Positions 42,905 to 54,375 of a stretch of 64,000 nucleotides of DNA are shown in pieces. The notes beneath the pieces were generated by a model, which was not told the origin of the DNA, ran no database searches, and saw only the letters and a program-made list of their open reading frames with translations. A program made the translations under genes and the position numbers. The stretch is from Diadema setosum (lineage: Eukaryota > Echinodermata > Echinoidea > Diadematoida > Diadematidae): NCBI RefSeq assembly GCF_964275005.1, contig NW_027307663.1, positions 186,001 to 250,000 of the forward strand. Direction: 5' to 3'. Each line of letters starts with the position of its first letter. The first letter of the stretch is position 1.

Positions 42905-42982
42905 TTGCGTCTGATTGGCTGATAGCAAATTTGTCGGTGAAAACTCCGACAAACTCGTTGATGAAATGCCCCCCCCCCCCCC
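42905..42982 (+). repeat. half-copy of the G/C-run foldback MITE
   Basis: TCTGATTGGCTGATAGC, TTGTCGG...CCGACAA and TTGATGAAATGCC followed by a C-run of about 14 match the right half of 36570-36751. Confidence 0.7.
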
Positions 42983-43780
42983 TTGGAGTACGTATAATCC
43001 TCTATTAAACGTGTCAGTGAAAATTTTCAAATTTAGCAATATCTTCATAGCCTTATACTTCACACCCGTATATCAGTATCACGTGTATGAAGCTCCATCG
43101 CTCTACCATGGAGGTACAATCATCATTGCCCAAACCGCGGAAGAGAACTCTTACTTCCAGAAAACAGATCGCGGTTGGTGCAGACAGCTACAGTGCCAAA
43201 TGATTTGTACACGCGTACACACACACACACACACACACACAGGGATACGGCGCAGAACTAGACGTATTCGACGAAAATCGAGGCTTTTCCTGCTTGCGTA
43301 ATGAATATTTCTAAGATAATTTCTCGCATGGCTACGAAAAAAAAAAAAAAAAGATACGTGCGGACCAGAGCTAGCTGCTCCACATCAACCACGGAATACC
43401 GGTCTGGAGTGTAAGTGGAGGCAGCGAAACAGCAGCAGCGAGGGGCGGAAGCAGCAAATATAGAGGTATTGTACGTGAAACTCGAAATGGAAGCAGCGAA
43501 CAAGCAGGGGCGCATTGGCAGAAGCAGCGAAAAGAAGAAACCACAGTGAGAAGCAACGATATTAACGATACCTGCGCTTCAGAACAGTATCCGCCAGTGT
43601 TAGGACACGATCTGCCGGCGGATACTGTTTTAGAACAAAAAAACGCCGCGGAACGCTATCTGCCGCTACACCGGCCGGCCTTTCTTGTGTGCATAACATG
43701 TGTGGCGTACGTATACTCTTTGTACATCTTGATCCACAAAGGTACGTGAAAAATGTTAGTTTTCGACCCATTTTATAATA

Positions 43781-43943
43781 TGATGCACAGGATTATTTCG
43801 TGGCGTTAGTGGAGACGCAGCTCACTCTCGGGTATTTACAATGTAGTGAAACATGCACTCGGCTTCGCCTCGTGCATGTTTCACAATTATAAATACCCTC
43901 GAGTGCGCTACGCCTACACTAACGCACTCTATCCTGTGCATCA
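43781..43943. repeat. palindromic element around a GCACTCGGCTTCGCCTCGTGC hairpin
   Basis: The outer arms TGATGCACAGGAT...CGTTAGTG and the inner arms GTGAAACATGCACTCGG / CTCGTGCATGTTTCAC pair around a small loop near 43865. It looks like a short MITE. Confidence 0.75.
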
Positions 43944-46900
43944 TTTGTATACCAGCAAGTTTGGTCAAGATCGGACCAAGGAGTAGCGCAAAATAGTTAT
44001 TTGACCTCCGTTGACCCAGTGACCTTGACCATTTCTGGGGAATCCCCATAGAGGATTGATGGCACTCGATCCACGGGTACATTGACTAGTTATATGAATA
44101 TTCATATGACTTGTGTCTTCAAAATAATGAATAAAATGTCGACATCCAACATTGTGTTGTGCTCGCATACAAGTTGCCCCAGCACAACTACACTATAGTA
44201 GTACAATTGTACTGTGATTTCTTACGCGCGTTATTGTGATATCGATCTCCTCAGAGAGAGTGCGTGACGATATCTGTTTACCTAGTGACGTGTCGAATTA
44301 CGTTAGTGAGTGTGGCGTGACTTCTCTAGGTGCGCTTCCCGTCCATTTCTCTTTTTTTTTTCTCTCTCTCTCTCTTTTGCTTTCGTATCATTCTATCTCT
44401 TTCATTCTCAGAGTACAATCGTACTTCTGAGAGTGTTTTGTTCATTTTTTTTAAAGTGATTATCTCGTTTGCAGCAATTTAGAGGTGAGTTTTTTTTTTA
44501 TTATTATTGAACACGGTGTAGATTATCTAGGCCTACGTGTGTGCGAGAACATCGTACTTTGTATGGTACCCACTCGTATGTTTCCGTGTAAGCATTTTTA
44601 CCGTAAAGTGTCTTCATCGTTCGTCTTCCAAGCATCGGGGTTTCACCTAGTTTTCCTCATTGTAGTTTTTTACCTCGATTTTTTTTCCCGGTGCAAGATG
44701 TTCTGTGTATTTTTTATTCTACGGTAAAATGCCATCGTTGATAGTCTTCGTGTATTCATTACTAGGTTCTAGTTTTCCACCTCCGTTTCATTTTGTGTAC
44801 AATTTCTGTCTAGCTAGGTCTGCGATGTCTGTAGGTATCGTTTGCTGATGTGTTTTGCGAGTGACTATGGTGGTGTAGCAGCTCAACTTTTCTCTGCTTC
44901 TCTCTCCTCCTCAATCTCCTTCTCTCCGCTCTGATCTCTCTGTCTTTCCCACTCTTGATCTCTCCTCCTCTCTCTGTGGATCATTCCTCTCCGCTAGCTG
45001 GTTCTCCTTAAACAATCACTTTCTCTATCCTGTATATTATCTCAGCAAACTCTCTAATGATGATTTGCGAGCCTCTGCTCGCCAGAGTGTCTGACAGCAC
45101 ATACAAATTCTTAGTATTAATTCTCTCCTGTGGTTTGTCAACGGACACCACCTGACGTCCACTCGTCTTCTCAGGCTGCCGCTGTATAATGTACAAAAAT
45201 AAGGCCGCCCATTGATAACCTCAAAACAAGGTAATCGCTTCTCAACACTGACCACTGCTTTGTAACCTTTGACACCCCTTGTTTTCCTGCCTGAAACCAG
45301 AGAGGTGAGTGATCACCTCTCTGCTGTTCTACATATATGAATAGTCAATACCGACTGTTCTTTGTGTGAATATGCAGAGTGTGTTACAATTTCATCATGA
45401 GCTACTTGCCCCGACAACTCGCCACGGCGCAGAGCACCCAATAAAACCATCCAATCTACAATGTACGCCCGGAGTGCCTGATGTCTCATTTTTCTGTACA
45501 ACTTTTATTAGTGAGTAGGTGTTTTGGTGGAGTGTATACTTGCAGAACTGCAATACGAACAACACAAACACACACACACATTCATACCACTCACTAAAAC
45601 GGGAGTGATATTCAGGGTTTTGTTGTGGTTGAGATGATAATGATGATGATGATAATGATTCTGATGATGTTGATGTACGAACCCTTATGATGATGCAATT
45701 TATTTTGTGTGACCATGACGTTGACGATGGCGAGTGCGACACGATCTGCGAGTAGCCTAGGCCAATGACGAGAGTGACACTGAAACGGGGGCTGTGCTCG
45801 CTCGTGCACAGGAGTGGTCTAAAGACCTGCATTTTATCATTTTTTTTCCTTTGGCTTGTTCACTCGGGTTTAGTGCTACCAAAATTCGTGTCTCTGAAGA
45901 AACTCAACCAAAAGCTTGACAATAAGTTTGCATCAGGTCTATTCTGTTCTAGTAAATATTAGATCTAATTGGCGATGCTAATTTAGTTTTCATTTAGAAC
46001 TCAATGAAATCCAATTTTCTTTGCTCATTTTTCAACTAATAAATTCTGATGTACTACGTTCACCATTGTGTTAAATCAATAAAAAAAAAAAAAGAGCCTG
46101 CTGAGCACGTGTTTCATTCTATCCTTTTCATTTCCTCCCTATCCTATTTGTTTCATTTCTGTCACTTCCTTCTTTGACCCTGGATGAAAAAACAAAATCA
46201 CATCTTGCCATGTAAAGACAGAACACATACCATCATGAAATATTACGACATTAAACTAATAAAAAAAAAAGATATGTAAGCGTGAAATGTCTTGTTTGTG
46301 AAAATAAATCATAAATCAAAGGTGGATGTTTGAATATGTCTTTTTTATTGTATAGGGCTATAAAACTAGACGCCACCGCTAAAATCACAATCGCTCTCAA
46401 TTACAATCTAGCAGAAGCAGTAGGGTAGGTACAACTCTGTAAACAGCTGATTACTTACGCATCGTATCCATGGGCAACTGCGGGGTAACTGCAAGAAGGC
46501 GCTTGGAAGTTAGACTTGAGTCAAGAACTATTATTTATTATGACTTTTTTATTCAAAATATTTTTTTCTTGGACTGAAAAAACCGAAATATTTCATATTA
46601 CGCTTCTAAAACATATGATGATTATATGAAGTATTTCTATCGTGATTTTATGAAGAACAGAATTATTATACAAATATGAATACTGGACGGGCTGAACAAT
46701 GAAGGCTAATATCGCCCCAAGAATTTGCAGCACACCGTACCTGGTGCATTCCTAGCGTTCTTGCCGCATGTAGTCACATGTTCTATACATACAGTACACG
46801 TTGTATGAGTAGCTAGTTCACCGATCTCATTCCTGATCTCGTGCGAGGAAAACCTTCAAAGCGTAGAAAATCCTCTCAAAACTAAGGCAAACATGATTTT

Positions 46901-47888
46901 GGAACATACATTACAGTGTCAAGACCTTAATTTTCAGTGGACTTTGATTTCGCCATTTGTCTGTTTTAGCTCTTGAATGTACGACTTCTTACGTCCGATT
47001 CGTTTGTACCATGGAGCTACTAACAGAGTACTAGCTCCATGTTTGTACCATGCCAAGTGCAAGTTGCGTGTTTTTTGTTTCAGCCCAATGCTTCCCCACA
47101 CGTACCATAGTACCACACGCAAGCCATATCGCATCGCGATCGAAGTTTGAGCGATAGCGACAACACGTGCGGAGCAGACATGCGGATTTCAGCACAGGGT
47201 AAATGAGTAGTTGAACGTATCACGATTGTAAAACAATAAATCCTTTTCTATGTCTCTGCAAATTTGAATCAGGTTATCTAAGCATAGATAGATTATGATA
47301 CATTATAAAATAGATTAGCCATAGCAAGAACTTGCTTACATGAGAGTTATTTGATAACGTTGAAAAATAAAAAAAAAAACCGTCATTGAATGAAATGTCC
47401 CAGAGCTATCTCGGGGGGTTCGAGGACGTTATGGACACGTCGATTTGCAAGTGGGTAAGATGTGATTACAAATGGGTTGAAATGAAGAGGATTTATGAAT
47501 AAAATACCCAAAAGCATAATGTTTTTTCATAATTTATTCACAGTTCATTATTTTCTTTCATAAAATTCACATAAACTAGTGCTGTATTGAGGTAACTAAG
47601 TGTACATTTGCATGAGTGTACACGCATTAACCCTCCTGCCTAGTGGGAATGGCACACAGTCAGTTTTTTCGATGACGTATGAATGCTCTTCCCGTGTAGA
47701 TCGCGCCGTAGGGAAGATAGCGCGCCCAAGTTCACTGCCAACTTACTTAGACAGGCACGAAATTACAGATTACATAGAGGCCCATAGATGGGTTAAAATG
47801 AGCACAATATTAATATAATCAATCCATATAATTGATATCAATGTCATGCGCATCATCACTGCTACCACCACCATCACCAAAACGTCAA
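43944..47888. other. no gene seen; CT-rich DNA, repeat partner and a SINE-like tail
   Basis: Contains (CT)n at about 44357-44375, a CT-rich stretch at 44880-44995, the plus-strand partner of the 25-kb repeat at 45135-45335 with a perfect GAGAGGTGA-GTGA-TCACCTCTC type hairpin near 45300-45322, GAT/TGA triplets at 45632-45680, and at 45995-46095 a tail similar to 52330-52380 ending in poly(A). No exon could be supported. Confidence 0.55.
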
Positions 47889-48020
47889 GATTTTAGATTT
47901 TAGATTTTATTCGACTCTTCCGACCCCATTGCGGGGTATGAGAGTACAACACATAAATACAAGACATGGTCATTACAATATAAAAAGAATACATGTTTGT
48001 GATATATTACAATGATGTAT
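47889..48020 (-). mobile_element. LINE 3' end fragment, (AAAATCT)n tail
   Basis: On the plus strand it begins AGATTTTAGATTTTAGATTT, followed by TATTCGACTCTTCCGACCCC. Read inverted this is a LINE UTR ending in heptamer repeats. It abuts the tail of the next LINE. Confidence 0.7.
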
Positions 48021-48022
48021 AT

Positions 48023-49690
48023 GAAGTTTGAAGTTTGAAGTTTTTATTAGCAACAATATTTGAACATGTACATTTCAATTATTATACAATTGTATTTACA
48101 TACATGTATGGAAAAAATACTTATCTACTCCTTTACAATAACATGATTAAATGAAAACATTTGAGATTTAAATGTGATACATGTAGCAGTAATTCTACAA
48201 AGTTGTTGTTGTTAACAAGGAAACCAAAAGTTAGCAAACGTGCTAGTCGAGATTGGTCACCTTGATCTTCATACTAAAAGCTAAACGCAAACGAGAAATT
48301 ATTACATGGTTGGTTGAAACGGCAGTTGATATTTAAATACAATGTACATCATATATTTTATAACATAGAAAACTAATTATACTTGATACAGTATATAATA
48401 TCTATTAGAGAAGGAAATCTGCAAGGCATTTACGAAATGTGGATCTTTTGCTTTGTTCACGCATTTCTCGTGGCAATGTGTTCCAAAGTTTTGGACCTAA
48501 GTAAGAAATCGCAAATTGTCCCTGTGTGGTTCTAAATTTTGGTAAGTACAACATTCTTTTTTCATTTGTTCTTGTCCTGTAAGTATGTTGCACAATTTGG
48601 CAATAGTCATACAAAGGGTGCGGAATAGTTCCATTGCACAGATCGTACATAAATGTTAAAACTGAGAACTTATGTAACCTAACAACATCTAGAAGTTTGA
48701 ATCGTTAGAACAATGGTTCTGAATGTGTTCGTAAAGTCGAAAATGTTATAGCTCTCAGAGCCATTTTTTGAGAAATATGTATACAATTTAAATGAGATTT
48801 ATAAGTACTGGCCCATACCTCAGTGTGGTTGTATAAAAGATTTATACAAAAGCACAAGAATGCGCTGCGGAACATACTGTCTTAATTTATACAATACACC
48901 TACTTTCCTTCGAACACATTTATTTACCAATTGAATGTGAGGTTTCCAAGTGAGATGACAATCAATCTGAGTTCCGATAAAGGATGCAACACTCACTTCA
49001 TCAATGTCTGTGTCAGATAGTTTTATTGCACCCCTCATCGCAACTAACTGGCGTTTTCTTCTGATTACCATATAATTTGTTTTCTTTAAATTGATTGTAA
49101 TTTTATTGGCATTACACCATGTTTGAACTCTGTGCAGGTATTCATTTACTTCATTCACATCTATTTCTTTTTGTCGAGCAGCATAAGTATGAAAAATATT
49201 TGAATCGTCGGCAAACAATCTGAATTCAAAGAAAGAGCAAGAGCGTGGCAAATCATTTATAAATATCAAAAAGAGTGTAGGCCCCAAAACTGACCCTTGC
49301 GGGACACCACAAGTTACAGTCTTCGGTGTCGAGACCATTCCTCTATAAGATAGCAGCTGAGATCTGTTGGACAGATAATCAGCAAACCATTGAAGTGGAA
49401 TTCCACGAATACCATAATGAGCCAGTTTACATAGAAGAATATCATGATTTATCGTATCAAAAGCCTTTTTAAAATCTATAAAGATACCAAGTGTTACATT
49501 TCCTTCAGCAAGTGATGTCATTAGTGTATTTACAAGATCAATTAAAGACAATTTCGTACTGTATCTTTTACGAAAGCCATACTGGTGTTTATAAAAATTA
49601 TCATTGGACTCATAAAAATCAACCAGTCTATCATTTACAATTTTCTCTAAAACCTTTCCAATTATTGGAAAATAGTCTATACCTACTAAA
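48023..49690 (-). mobile_element. 5'-truncated LINE (CR1/L2-like)
   Basis: It ends (minus strand) in AACTTCAAACTTCAAACTTC after a 3' UTR of about 380 bp. Coding similarity stops at about 49680, inside the reverse transcriptase fingers, so the 5' end was lost on insertion, the usual LINE outcome. It abuts the 3' side of the next LINE. Confidence 0.85.
48405..49690 (-). pseudogene. LINE reverse transcriptase, C-terminal part
   Basis: The order is GKVLEKIVNDRLVDF, KHQYGFRKRYST, IFIDFKKAFDTINHD (catalytic Asp), TCGVPQGSVLGPTLF and RLFADDSNIF (FADD box), then the thumb and, at 48650-48405, the typical end YLGPKLWNTLPREMREQSK. It is close in style to the 59.4-60.9 kb reverse transcriptase. There is a frameshift near 48838 after YKSFI and an in-frame stop near 48706; otherwise the protein reads through. 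Confidence 0.88.
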
Positions 49691-49734
49691 CATAAATACA
49701 GTGATATACAAATTGGCAAGCAAGGTTAACTAAT

Positions 49735-52145
49735 CGTATGAACCATACGACCAAACAATCGTGACATACAACAACAAAATATGTACTAGAGATCGTGTAT
49801 CACTGGATGCTTAGTTTTTCTACCACTACGAGTTACAATATTTTCTTTCTTGACTACAGTACACTCAACTTGTTCAGGCTTCTGCAAACTTGCAAAATAT
49901 GACATGATCAGCCTCACAAATAATACTAATCTTTTAAGCTGTCCTAAATGCAAGCATGAAAATAGTCTGGACATGTGTAATGAGCAAGGACGTTTAACCA
50001 AATAATGATTGCTTAAATATAACTTTCTTTCCTTTTCAAAGAAGGGGCAAACGAAAACATAGTGAAATTCATCACCCGTTTCATGTCTATCACAACAAGG
50101 GCATTGAACATCCCTTTCATCAAATGACTGTACAAATCTTCTATTATTAACTGGCGACTGATTTGACCTACATCCAAAACGGCTCATTGAAATTCTATCC
50201 CTCTTACTCAACTGGACTAAATACCTTTCAAAGAGACTATTCGTCTTAAAAATCCTATAATTTAAACATACTCTATTTGACCAAACATTTGCCATCAAAT
50301 CCTGTTTAGACATATCACTTATCTCAGCTTCAAGGTGCTAATATCCAGTTATTACTAAATCCTTCCCCTTTTCTTAGCCATACAACACCAAGACCAGCAT
50401 TGTTTAAAATTTCCTCAATATGAGATATCTACTTAAATACAAAGGTCGTGTCCTGTTGACTTATTAATCTTTGGAGTGTATAAAACCTGAATGAATATTT
50501 AGCAGAAGAACCCTTTATGATCCTCAGCCAGAAGCTATCATACGATATTTAACAGTATTAGCCAGTCGTGTTCTCCCGGTTTCTGCATATACCATACAAT
50601 CTGGTGTAAATTTATTTACACATAACAACGATTTCAAGAATTTCCTATGAAAAATTTCGATTTGACTCAAATCCTCAAAACCCCAAACTTCACAACCATA
50701 CAATAGTATTGGTAACACTAACTGATCAAACAGTTCGCTTTGAATATCCACAGGAAGCTTGAGTTTCTGAACCTTTAGTGACATAGAAAAAAGTGCTTTC
50801 CTTGCCTGTGTCACCTGTTTAGAAATAGCCTTCTTAAAACTTCCATTGTAATTTATTGAATACCTAAATAAACAAAATCATCGACTACATCAAGTTTGTC
50901 TTCACCAAAACTGAACAATGGAAAGTTACGTACTTTGCCTCTTGAGAAAATCAGGACTTTAGTTTTTGTAGTATTGACACTTAACTTCCAATCTATACAA
51001 TATCGATGCAATGCATTCAAAGCCAACTGAAGCTCTTCTGCACTGTCGGCTAAAATAAGAGTGTCGTCTGCATACAACAATGTATATAAATGTATAAAAA
51101 GATCCTCATTGACTTCTTTGTCTAAAATATCAACACAAACTTTTTCAAACAAAAACTGTAGTCCCTTGAAACGGCAACTCAAGAACGATTCAAAATCATT
51201 GAGATATAATGCAAAAAGCAGAGACGATAAATTTTCACCCTGCCGTACACCAACATTACACTGAAAAGCCTCAGAATGTTGACCATCTACTAATACACAA
51301 GATTTGGCTTGAGCATACATATTCTCTATAACTGTAAACACCTTACCATCCACCCCAGACCTCAACATTTCATGCCAAAGTGATACCCTATCAACCATAT
51401 CAAAGGCTTTCTTAAAGTCAATGAATGCACAATAAATTCGTTTGCGTTTAGACAAATAAATATCAATTAAAGTTTTCAAAACGAAAGCCAGCTTATTCTT
51501 CTCCAAGCATACCTTGATTATTAAGGTAAGTTGTTATCCTATGATTCAAAATAGAAGTGAATAACTTCCCCAAACAGCTTAAAAGTGTTATTCCACGATA
51601 ATTATCTGGGTCTATATCCCTTCCCCTTTTCTTAAAAATTGGTACTATAGTACCGAGACACCAGTCTTTTGGAACTAAACCACTTTCCAAAATTATATTA
51701 AAGTACATTGTAATACAATCCAAAACAGGACTTGAACAATGTTTTAAAAATTCATTCCTAATCAAATCAATACCACATGCCTTATTATTCCTTAACTTCT
51801 GAACCATCTTAATGACTTCATCAATTACAATTGGTGCATGTAACTCATTATTACCTGTTGATCCATCCAAATCATACTCTGGAATTGAAATTAAATTTCG
51901 AACCGAATTCAGTTTACTAAAATGACGCACAAAATCAACCAAAGGGACCTTTGCCGCACAGGAGTCACGCTTACGGCCATTCAGTAACTTCCAGTACTCC
52001 TGCGGGCTATCCTTTTTAAGTATACGAAGATGATCATGCAGTGATTTACTATAGGCCTATGCCTTCTTCTTTCTTCTCAACAATTTCTTGTAACTACTAG
52101 CAACAGTCTTAATGTCAGCCAGCATTTTCTCCTTCTCTCTCGTAG
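49735..52145 (-). mobile_element. decayed LINE with C-terminal zinc knuckle
   Basis: The reading order on the minus strand is 52140 to 49786. The 5' edge is near 52145, where a basic helix region (KKLLRRKKEE-like) begins, so the endonuclease is missing. The 3' UTR is short. The clade is uncertain: GVRQGENLSS in motif B and a C-terminal CCHC-like motif differ from the CR1-type elements elsewhere in the window. Confidence 0.82.
49786..51942 (-). pseudogene. LINE reverse transcriptase with C-terminal CPCC-H-C motif
   Basis: Parts in order: KLRNNKACGIDLIRNEFLK and DPDNYRGITLLSCLGKL (fingers), AFIDFKKAFDMVDR (catalytic Asp), VGVRQGENLSSLLFALYLND (motif B), LLYADDTLILADS (YADD box), a thumb with LYGCEVWGFEDLSQIE, and CPCCDRHETGDEFHYVFVCP near the end. 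Breaks: a stop just before AGFR near 51508 with a small deletion and frameshift after it, a frameshift near 50860 after YLGI, and another near 50530. This is an old copy. Known relatives are ORF2 proteins of non-LTR elements; the zinc motif probably binds nucleic acid. Confidence 0.85.
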
Positions 52146-52234
52146 GTCAATGTCTTATGAATTGTCAATACTAAAAATAACAGTGGCATGCACGCGCATG
52201 CGTACTCTTATTCCGAAGACATAAGTCATGAATA

Positions 52235-52385
52235 TTCATATCATGTAGACTTGGGGTCCGGAACTTATGTGGGAAAAATAATTTCGCCACCGGTCTAGCA
52301 ATCCGGAGGTCTCGGGTTCGACTCCCGATGGAATCCCATTTTCTTTGCTCACTTTTCCACTAATAATTTATAAATTCTTTCTGGT
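52235..52385 (+). repeat. tRNA-like SINE fragment
   Basis: GGTCTCGGGTTCGACTCCCG contains a B-box (GGTTCGANTCC) and a T arm with a TCGGG/CCCGA stem, preceded by an imperfect anticodon-like arm. The body CCATTTTCTTTGCTCACTTT continues and is matched at 45995-46060. There is no A-box or complete acceptor stem, so it is not a functional tRNA. 52235-52290 also overlaps the inverted copy of the 36.85-kb repeat. Confidence 0.6.
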
Positions 52386-52935
52386 CAGTTTATTCTGTCT
52401 TTATTTGTTTTAACCAAATTACCAGTCAGTTCACAGCACGTATGCTAATGAGCCGATCCGGCAAGATTTATTCAGCACTCTCGTTGACGATCTTATCGTT
52501 CGAAAGGTGTCTCGTCGTGCGAGATTTTGCGAGACTTTGATAGGGCTATGGTTTTCACAGTGTAGCGACTTGTACATACATTCGTCATGGCTACAAGTCA
52601 CGGTAAATTGTTCTCCAGACTTTGATCTTTATTTTGATACTAAATTTGCGTATAACATCGGATCTTATCATGACTATATAATCAGTTGAATTTGCGAAAA
52701 TTTTACCTGCTTTTCACGGAAGATTTTGTCGTCTAAAGTTCTTTTTTGGTTCCTGACCGGATTAAGAAACTGTTGTTTCTGATTTTGGCTTTTTCGTAGA
52801 GAGGAAACTTAGATGCTCATCATATATTGGAGTCAAGGAGATGCAAGCATGATTTATACTAGTTTTTCCGTTTTGAAATGTCTGTAAAGTTCACTCCTAA
52901 GCCGGAAGTATGCTCCACACAAAGTGTATAGTGGC
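52386..52935. other. no gene seen
   Basis: Ordinary AT-rich DNA without supported exons. Confidence 0.5.
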
Positions 52936-53105
52936 GCGAGAGAGCTCCTCTCATTGGACAGTGCTTGCATCCAGCACTTGAACTTGGCTTGAACTATACC
53001 CGTGCCAAGAAACCGCAAGTGGCATGAAACCGTTATGTAGCAGCGTAATAACGTAATGCAAGCGCTGAATGCAAGCGCTGTCCAATGAGAGAGCTTACTC
53101 TTGAG
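52936..53105. repeat. short inverted repeat with TCTCATTGGACAG arms
   Basis: CTCTCATTGGACAGTGCTTG at left is matched inverted by CAAGCGCTGTCCAATGAGAG at right, with a GCAAGCGCTGAATGCAAGCG duplication inside the right arm. Probably a small MITE. Confidence 0.65.
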
Positions 53106-54029
53106 ATTGCACGGTTTCAAGCTGATCAGCACTGACATCGATGTCTATTTTACTGGTTCCTGACCGGATTAAACAACAAATTGTCAAGATATTTACATGG
53201 ATACAAAGATTTGGAGACGGACTACCAAATAAAGCATTTTCATTGAGACGCAAGGTGAGTTTGGTATTTTTTGAACGTCTTGAACGTGTACTGCACGAAT
53301 TACTTTTTTCATCATTTTTTCAAGCTCAAATTACGCTATGATATTTTTCATTTACAATAACATGTGACGATAGTTTACATATTTTCCTTGAATTTGATAT
53401 CAAATTTGTGAACATAAGGTGTATTTTTGTTGCCGAAAGCCCAAGGACAAAATCCCCTTACGCAGCTCATTACGTATGCAAGCCTAGAGCGGGCTTGCAT
53501 ACGAGTTGAATAAATACGAGCGAATTATCGGGTGCTGCGGACTGACTGTTACGTACAGAGCAATCATTCCAAATTGTCTTCATTCCCGATACACTTTCCC
53601 AGAAAAACCTGTTATATACTCCTTCTTGTTTGATCAATGATTACAAGAAATAACTTGATGTTACTTCAAATAATTTTTTAACATTTTTTTTTTCCAAATT
53701 TTTAAATGTGGGGTACAAATTGATAAAATATTCTGCTATCTGTCGGTAGATATTTGTGTCAACCAGATTTTCGGTACAGCCTCTAGCAGTTTCGAATAAT
53801 AAAAAAAAATCCCTTATTTTACTATTTCTAAATTTTGATAATAATAGGTAGAAGGTTAAAGTCGAGCGAAAATATCAATTCAGGATAAGAATAATTACTA
53901 CCGTGGTGATATAAATTTTTGCAAAAATACATAGACCCACGTTTTTGTAAGTTCTCAGACATACACACATACACACACACGCACGCAAATAACCTTCAAG
54001 ATATTTATACAGTCATTTATTTAGACATA
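53106..54029. other. no gene seen
   Basis: Includes a small palindrome TATGCAAGCC...GGCTTGCATA at about 53487-53512 and otherwise unstructured AT-rich DNA. Confidence 0.5.
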
Positions 54030-54375
54030 AAATTATATTCACTCGCATTGTTTACGACACGGTATAGTTATTACTTTGACACACATTAACACACCTGTAC
54101 ATGTTATCATGGTTATATGCACATCACATCTAAGACAACGTTGACTAATATACAGATTAATATTTCCTTTGATGTTTGGTATTTTTGACAACAACATTGA
54201 TATTGTATTGCTGTATAACTCTTGTATGCCTATCATGTCTATGTCTCTATGTTATACGTGTACTTTGTATATGTATGCAGATAATCGATGTAACTAGTAT
54301 GCATGCAAACAAAACAAATTTCCAGAAACGGACAATAAAATCGAATTGAATTGAATTGAATTGAAATTGAAGTGA
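54030..54375 (+). mobile_element. LINE 3' end, truncated, (TTGAA)n tail
   Basis: Ends AATTTCCAGAAACGGACAAT, AAAATCGAATTGAATTGAAT. It is the plus-strand relative of 25277-25730 (also TGCATGC and TGTCTATGT blocks). No coding part. Confidence 0.82.

Noticed and set aside
37512-43675. A single 6.1-kb transposon bounded by the facing GCCGGTGTAGCGG repeats
   Set aside because: The flanks do not match as a target duplication and other complete elements lie between; two separate repeat copies are simpler.
44190-44500. Possible host promoter and first exon (CT-rich stretch, then AGAG/GTGAGT)
   Set aside because: A donor-like site alone, with no coding similarity or supporting downstream exon.
52285-52340. 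A functional tRNA gene
   Set aside because: Only the T arm and an imperfect anticodon-like arm are present; no A-box, D arm or paired acceptor stem.
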